A DNA stretch of 7,248 nt. It comes from Synergistaceae bacterium. GTDB taxonomy: Bacteria > Synergistota > Synergistia > Synergistales > Aminobacteriaceae. This document shows, one piece after another, positions 5,346 to 7,248 of the stretch. The notes beneath the pieces are model-generated. The model was not told the origin of the DNA, searched no databases, and saw only the letters and a list, made by a program, of their open reading frames with translations. The position numbers and the translations under genes are program-made. Each line of letters starts with the position of its first letter. Position 1 is the stretch's first letter. Location: assembly GCA_017475805.1 (NCBI GenBank), contig JAFVEW010000300.1:1-7248 (forward strand). Direction: 5' to 3'.

Positions 5346-6302
5346 ATGCCTGGAAAATTACAACCAGATATATTAAAAAAAAGTGTTTTAGATTTCACAG
5401 GAGCATTGCGGGAAGACTTAATTGTCGGCGGAGGTATCGGTGAGGACGCGGCTTTAATAAAAGTTCCAGAAGGAATTTTAGCGGCGGCCTCCGACCCTGT
5501 AACGGGTGCTACAAAAAACGCTGGCAAGCTGCTCGTTCACATTAACGCTAACGATTTGGCCTGCAAAGGTGCTGACCCGGCTTGGCTTGTGGTAACTTTA
5601 ATAGTGCCGGACAAAATGGGAGTTCCATTCATTTCTGAAATAATGAGCGAAATTCATGAAACTTGCAAAAAATTAAATATTGCAATCGCCGGAGGCCATA
5701 CTGAGCTTACAAGCAAATATTCAGAGCCTGTAATCTCAGGGACAATGCTCGGAATAACAAGGCACGAACTCAGCGCGAAAAAAATTAAAAACGGCGATTT
5801 TATCTTAGCTACAGGCCACGCAGGTCTTGAGGGAATGAGCATAATCGCTAATGATAGAGATGATTTATTTGCTGAAATTTTTAAGCCCGACGAGATAAAA
5901 ATTATAAAATCTTGGGGAAATGATTTTTCAGTCGTGAAGCCCGCGAGAATTTTAAGAGATTATGCCCGCTACATGCATGACCCTACTGAAGGCGGCTTAA
6001 ACGGAGCTTTATACGAAATTCAAGCTGGAGCTGATTTAAGAATAGAGATTTATAACGATGATATTCCTGTTTCAGATTTAACTTTGCGGGCAGCTAGTGA
6101 ATTAAATTTTGATTACATGAATTTGATTTCGTCAGGAATGTTAGTCTCGGTCATTGCACCTGAAAAAATTGAGCAGGCAAGACAAGCGTTAAAGGCTGAA
6201 AATATTGATTCAAGAATTATAGGAAAATTCAAAGACGGAGAAAAAATTTATCTGAACACTCATGAAGAACTTTGGCGAATCTTAAATCTTGATGTTATAT
6301 AA
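5346..6302 (+). CDS. AIR synthase (PurM/HypE-like) family protein lacking the HypE C-terminal Cys motif
   Basis: A 318-residue PurM-like ATP-binding protein (PurM, SelD, ThiL, HypE superfamily). The N-terminal domain shows GGGIGEDAALI (28-38), SDPVTGATKNAGKLLVHINA (49-68) with NDLACKGA (69-76), and AGGHTELT (115-122). The C-terminal domain has the glycine-rich HDPTEGGLNGALYEI (211-225) and SSGMLVSV (262-269). It ends with HEELWRILNLDVI, as in archaeal and anaerobe AIR-synthase-like proteins, and not in the PRIC cysteine tail with which HypE makes the cyanide ligand of [NiFe]-hydrogenase. It is therefore not a standard HypE, and neither substrate nor product can be named. An AGGAG (5328-5332) inside the 3' end of the binding-protein gene serves as ribosome site. 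The gene begins three bases after that gene's stop, so the two are co-transcribed and probably coupled. Confidence 0.82.
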   Translation: MPGKLQPDILKKSVLDFTGALREDLIVGGGIGEDAALIKVPEGILAAASDPVTGATKNAGKLLVHINANDLACKGADPAWLVVTLIVPDKMGVPFISEIMSEIHETCKKLNIAIAGGHTELTSKYSEPVISGTMLGITRHELSAKKIKNGDFILATGHAGLEGMSIIANDRDDLFAEIFKPDEIKIIKSWGNDFSVVKPARILRDYARYMHDPTEGGLNGALYEIQAGADLRIEIYNDDIPVSDLTLRAASELNFDYMNLISSGMLVSVIAPEKIEQARQALKAENIDSRIIGKFKDGEKIYLNTHEELWRILNLDVI

Positions 6303-6320
6303 TTACCGAGAAAAATTTTT

Positions 6321-6326
6321 AAGGAG
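6321..6326 (+). promoter_or_regulatory. Shine-Dalgarno site of fbaB
   Basis: AAGGAG, 11 bases before the fbaB ATG in a 35-bp gap. The gap also has a short A5T5 palindrome (6311-6320) but no terminator-like stem, so read-through from the preceding gene is likely. Confidence 0.7.
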
Positions 6327-6337
6327 ATGTGTTTCAA

Positions 6338-7248
6338 ATGGAATTTGGAAAAATTGAAGCCCTGCTCGGAAAAGAAGCTGAAAGTCTCTTAACTCACAAG
6401 TGCGAGACAATTTCAAAAGATTTGCTCTCTCTTCCAGGCCCTGACTTCGTCGACAGAGTCGTGGGCATGACCGACCGCCCGATCCCTGTGATGCGGGCAA
6501 TGCAGACTTTATTCAATCACGGCAGACTCGCAAGAACTGGTTATATTTCGATTTTGCCCGTTGATCAAGGCATCGAACACTCAGCAGGAGCTTCATTCGG
6601 CCCTAACCCGATTTATTTTGACCCCGAAAATATTATTAAATTAGCAATGGAAGCAGGCTGTAACGCTGTAGCTACAACCTTGGGCGTCCTTGGCGCGACG
6701 GCTCGCAAATATGCCCACAAAATTCCTTTTATTCTCAAGCTCAACCACAACGAACTCTTGACTTATCCCAATCAATTTGATCAAGTTTTGTTTGCGTCAG
6801 TGAAACAGGCTTATGATTTAGGCGCAGTTGCAGTCGGAGCTACGATTTATTTCGGAAGCCCTGAGTCAACACGTCAGATTCAGGAAATTTCAAAGGCTTT
6901 CCACGAAGCTCATCAGATGGGAATGGCAACGATTTTATGGTGCTATCTCAGAAATTCGGCGTTCAAAGTCAAAAAAGACGACGTCGTTACGGATTATCAC
7001 GCCTCAGCAGACTTGACAGGACAGGCCAACCATTTAGGCGTTACTATCGAGGCCGACATCATCAAGCAAAAACTCCCGACGAACAACGGCGGCTACATTG
7101 CGATGGGCAAAGGCTACGGTAAGACGTCAAAGGCAATGTACGACAAACTCACGACAGAACATCCGATCGATTTAGCGCGTTATCAGGTTGCTAACTGCTA
7201 CATGGGCAGAGCGGGTCTGATTAACTCGGGCGGAGCTTCAGGCGGCGA
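6338..7248 (+). CDS. fbaB: Class I fructose-bisphosphate aldolase (FbaB/DhnA type), truncated by the window end
   Basis: Schiff-base aldolase that cleaves fructose 1,6-bisphosphate into dihydroxyacetone phosphate and glyceraldehyde 3-phosphate, or runs in reverse for gluconeogenesis; cytoplasmic. The 303 visible codons are open throughout and closely follow E. coli FbaB (350 residues). Matching stretches include [20 protein letters not shown] (72-91), [12 protein letters not shown] (134-145), [16 protein letters not shown] (162-177), LRNSAF (204-209), [14 protein letters not shown] (221-234), and [19 protein letters not shown] (285-303). K243 in EADIIKQK is the likely Schiff-base lysine by comparison. 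About 45 C-terminal residues should lie beyond the right edge. A good AAGGAG precedes the ATG. Base composition looks richer in G+C, with more C-ending codons (AAC, TTC), than the upstream genes, which would fit a highly expressed glycolytic gene. Confidence 0.96.
   Translation, partial: MEFGKIEALLGKEAESLLTHKCETISKDLLSLPGPDFVDRVVGMTDRPIPVMRAMQTLFNHGRLARTGYISILPVDQGIEHSAGASFGPNPIYFDPENIIKLAMEAGCNAVATTLGVLGATARKYAHKIPFILKLNHNELLTYPNQFDQVLFASVKQAYDLGAVAVGATIYFGSPESTRQIQEISKAFHEAHQMGMATILWCYLRNSAFKVKKDDVVTDYHASADLTGQANHLGVTIEADIIKQKLPTNNGGYIAMGKGYGKTSKAMYDKLTTEHPIDLARYQVANCYMGRAGLINSGGASGG

Noticed and set aside
5346..6302. Naming the PurM-like protein HypE or SelD
   Set aside because: The HypE PRIC tail is absent and the N-terminal Cys/Sec region of SelD is not present, so neither name is justified.
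6303..6337. Rho-independent terminator before fbaB
   Set aside because: Only a short A5T5 palindrome is present, with no GC-rich stem and no following U-tract outside the ribosome site.
6828..7122. Two overlapping plus-strand frames inside the aldolase region
   Set aside because: The continuous FbaB frame runs through the whole stretch with strong family similarity; these are out-of-frame shadows.
1..7248. CRISPR array, tRNA or rRNA genes, insertion sequence
   Set aside because: No regularly spaced direct repeats, no cloverleaf-like tRNA segment, no rRNA sequence and no transposase were seen; nearly all of the window is filled by the listed genes.

Overview
The window looks like chromosomal DNA from an AT-rich (roughly 40% GC by eye) anaerobic bacterium. 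An [FeFe]-hydrogenase maturase (HydE) and a TM1266-type hydrogenase-associated regulator indicate a fermentative, hydrogen-metabolising anaerobe. A periplasmic binding protein with an ordinary signal peptide and no lipobox hints at a diderm envelope. Synergistota is one candidate lineage, but this is an inference from gene content and not a demonstrated assignment.

Left part (1-2043, all on the minus strand, transcribed leftwards). The order of transcription is: a small YjfB-like putative motility protein whose reading frame carries an in-frame TAA; an 81-bp gap with heptamer repeats and a possible hairpin; a 434-residue YtcJ-type amidohydrolase homologue that appears to have lost every expected metal ligand; and the start of malQ (4-alpha-glucanotransferase), which runs off the left edge.

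Centre (2044-2139). This is a 96-bp divergent promoter region with overlapping TATAAT-like boxes on the two strands.

Right part (2140-7248, all on the plus strand, tightly packed, probably one operon). The order is: a TM1266-family regulator; a RelB-type antitoxin starting one base after it; a short remnant that begins like a RelE toxin; hydE; an FecE/BtuD-like ABC ATPase; a BtuF/FhuD-like binding protein; a PurM/HypE-like AIR-synthase family protein without the HypE C-terminal cysteine; and fbaB (class I fructose-bisphosphate aldolase), cut by the right edge. The largest gap after 2140 is 62 bp (nominal, 2618-2679, filled by the toxin remnant), otherwise 35 bp or less.

The regulator plus HydE point to synthesis of the H-cluster of an [FeFe]-hydrogenase, but hydF, hydG and the hydrogenase itself are not here. 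The metal or cobalamin-type importer lacks its permease in this window. The main points of interest are the metal-ligand-less amidohydrolase, the interrupted motility-protein frame, the orphan antitoxin wedged between the hydrogenase regulator and hydE, and the unexplained hydE/importer/PurM-like linkage.
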